NCBI RefSeq assembly: GCF_007827595.1
Contig: NZ_VISR01000003.1
Location: 310,001 to 374,000, forward strand
Reading direction: 5' to 3'
From: Streptomyces sp. BK340
GTDB taxonomy: Bacteria; Actinomycetota; Actinomycetes; Streptomycetales; Streptomycetaceae
Length of the DNA stretch: 64,000 nucleotides
Under the pieces are notes generated by a model that saw nothing but the letters and a program-made list of their open reading frames with translations, was not told the DNA's origin and did not search any database. Made by a program: the position numbers and the translations under genes. Shown one piece after another: positions 62,463 through 64,000 of the stretch (its first letter is position 1; each line of letters starts with the position of its first letter).

Positions 62463-64000
62463 ATGGTGCGCACACTGGCGTCCCTGCCCAGCGGCAGGGT
62501 GGCGAAATGGGTCGTCCTGGCCCTCTGGACACTCCTGCTGGTCCCGGCCCTCCTGCTGGCCGGCAAGCTCGGTGACGTCGAGGAGAACGACAACTCGGCC
62601 TGGCTGCCCGGCAACGCGGAATCGACCAGGATCGTCGACCGGGCCGAGAAGTTCCGGCTCGCCGACACTCTGCCCGCGATCGTGGTCTACGACCGGCCCG
62701 GGGGTGTCACCCCTGCCGACATGGCCAAGGCACGAGCCGACGCGGAGGTTTTCAAGGGCATCCGCAACGTGGTGGGGCAGCCGCAGGGCCCGGTGCGGGC
62801 CCAGGACGGCAAGGCCATCCAGACCGTGGTCCAGGTACGCAAGGACAGGACGGGCTGGGAGGGAATCGGCAAGGCCGTCGACGCGCTGAGCGGGGTCGGC
62901 GAGGCGAACGCCGACGGTCTCGGGTTCCATGTCACCGGGCCTGCCGGATACGCATCGGACTCGGTCAAAGCGTTCAGCGAGGGCGGTGGTCTGACGACGA
63001 TCACCGCGGCCGTGGTGATCGTGATCCTGCTGCTCACCTATCGCAGCCCGGTGCTGCCCGTCCTGCCGCTGCTGACCGTGGGCGCCGCCCTGGTCACGTC
63101 GGAGGCGGTGATCTACCTGCTGGCGAAGAACGCCGGACTCACCGTCAACAAGCAGACCGGCTTCATCCTGACGGTGCTGGTGTTCGGCGCCGCCACCGAC
63201 TACGCGCTCCTGCTCGTCTCGCGGTACCGGGAGGAGTTGCGGCGGCACGAGGACCGGCACGAGGCGATGGCGGAGGCCCTGCACCGCTCAGGTCCCGCGA
63301 TCGTCGCCAGCGCCGCGACCGTCGCGGTCAGCCTGACGCTGCTGATGCTGGCCACCCTGAACTCCACCAAGGGGCTCGGCCCCGCCTGCGCCGTCGGTGT
63401 CCTGGTCGGGCTGCTCGCCATGGTCACCCTGCTGCCGGCCCTGCTGGTCGTCTGCGGCCGCTGGATCTTCTGGCCGGTGCGGCCGTCGTACGGATCGGCC
63501 GGTGCGAGCGGCGAGGGCGTCTGGACCCGGGTCGGCACCGCCGTCTCGGGCCGGCCGCGGCTCGTGTGGATCGGCACCGCGCTCGTCCTCGGGGCCATGG
63601 CGACGGGGCTGTTCGGGCTCAGGGCGGACGGGCTCTCCAACACGGACCAGTTCACCGGCAAGCCACAGACGGCCGTCGGCGAGGAGATCCAGTCCCGTCA
63701 CTTCCCGGCAGGGTCGGGCGACCCGGTCTTCGTCGTGGCGAGGGCCGCCTCGGCGCAGCGGGTGCGAGCCGCGCTGTCCGCCGTACCGGGAGTCGCGGGT
63801 GTGTCGGCGCCGAGGGTCGTGGCCGGTGAGGCCGTCCTGCTCGGGGAACTCGAGGACGACCCCAGCAGCACGGCCGCGCTGCGCACCGTCGAGCGCGCCC
63901 GAACCGCGGTCCACCGGATCGAGGGTGCGCACGCCCAGGTCGGCGGCAACACGGCGGTCACCCTCGACACACGGGAAGCGGCCGCCCGCGACTCCGCGGT
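62463..64000 (+). CDS. MMPL-family transporter, truncated by the window end
   Basis: RND-superfamily membrane protein; 512 residues are visible and the frame is open at the edge. Helix 1 (AKWVVLALWTLLLVPALLLAG) is followed by an extracellular loop domain, then helices 2-6 with VLVFGAATDYALLLVSRYREEL, the MMPL motif with the proton-relay Asp-Tyr pair, and the start of the second half (VWIGTALVLGAMATGLFGL). Family members export lipids or act as drug exporters. It starts 16 bases after the ECF41 sigma factor and is probably its co-transcribed target. Confidence 0.9.
   Translation, partial: MVRTLASLPSGRVAKWVVLALWTLLLVPALLLAGKLGDVEENDNSAWLPGNAESTRIVDRAEKFRLADTLPAIVVYDRPGGVTPADMAKARADAEVFKGIRNVVGQPQGPVRAQDGKAIQTVVQVRKDRTGWEGIGKAVDALSGVGEANADGLGFHVTGPAGYASDSVKAFSEGGGLTTITAAVVIVILLLTYRSPVLPVLPLLTVGAALVTSEAVIYLLAKNAGLTVNKQTGFILTVLVFGAATDYALLLVSRYREELRRHEDRHEAMAEALHRSGPAIVASAATVAVSLTLLMLATLNSTKGLGPACAVGVLVGLLAMVTLLPALLVVCGRWIFWPVRPSYGSAGASGEGVWTRVGTAVSGRPRLVWIGTALVLGAMATGLFGLRADGLSNTDQFTGKPQTAVGEEIQSRHFPAGSGDPVFVVARAASAQRVRAALSAVPGVAGVSAPRVVAGEAVLLGELEDDPSSTAALRTVERARTAVHRIEGAHAQVGGNTAVTLDTREAAARDSA

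Overview
The window is GC-rich, linear-reading DNA whose real genes all show the strong third-position G/C bias of a streptomycete. Family content agrees: ricin-lectin chitinase with a DasR-type promoter, monomeric isocitrate dehydrogenase, a SoxR-box transporter, a SAM-IV riboswitch, cysteine leader peptides, an ECF41 sigma factor and many LacI/TetR/GntR regulators. No phage, integrase, insertion sequence or CRISPR array was seen. I read it as chromosomal accessory metabolism of a Streptomyces, not a mobile island.

Layout. 0-5.4 kb: end of a molybdenum hydroxylase operon (FAD and 2Fe-2S subunits), then a secreted GH18 chitinase and a secreted ricin/beta-helix protein that probably share one DasR-controlled promoter. 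5.4-9.8 kb: a SoxR-type ABC exporter, a flippase-like membrane protein, an enoyl-CoA hydratase and an 18-copy array of 25-bp repeats. 9.75-13.5 kb: three translationally coupled genes for a glycerol-kinase-like and glycerol-3-phosphate-dehydrogenase-like system. 13.8-23.7 kb: a hypothetical protein, an amino-acid permease, an MscS channel, a secreted M1 peptidase, isocitrate dehydrogenase, a flavin monooxygenase and an N-formylglutamate amidohydrolase. 23.7-31 kb: a caspase-like module (TPR-CHAT protein divergent from a cytoplasmic subtilisin, an ECF-like sigma factor and a small beta-rich protein) and a LAL-type LuxR regulator.

31.8-39.4 kb is a sulfur-acquisition locus. Two flavin monooxygenases, a polar amino-acid ABC transporter and a GST-like protein lie on the minus strand. 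Each of the three transcription units is preceded by a short ORF ending in the actinobacterial cysteine-leader motif (xDLxRVxxA). The transporter unit also has a SAM-IV riboswitch just upstream of its leader peptide, with a good -35/-10 in front of it.

39.5-45.2 kb is a trans-4-hydroxyproline catabolic cluster: three-part D-hydroxyproline dehydrogenase, deaminase, epimerase and GntR regulator. A 16-bp element, identical at 15 of 16 positions, lies before both gene blocks. 45.2-49.4 kb: three secreted peptidoglycan-binding-like paralogues, a winged-helix regulator, a small protein coupled to a radical SAM/SPASM enzyme, and tRNA-Pro(GGG). 49.4-55 kb: an MFS exporter with a divergent TetR and paired operators, a beta-lactamase-fold protein lacking the SxxK lysine, an intradiol dioxygenase, a membrane protein and a cupin. 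55-61.4 kb: a carbohydrate/cyclitol cluster with two LacI regulators, two Gfo/Idh oxidoreductases, a PhyH-type dioxygenase and an SDR. 61.4-64 kb: an ECF41 sigma factor with its own type of promoter and a truncated MMPL transporter.
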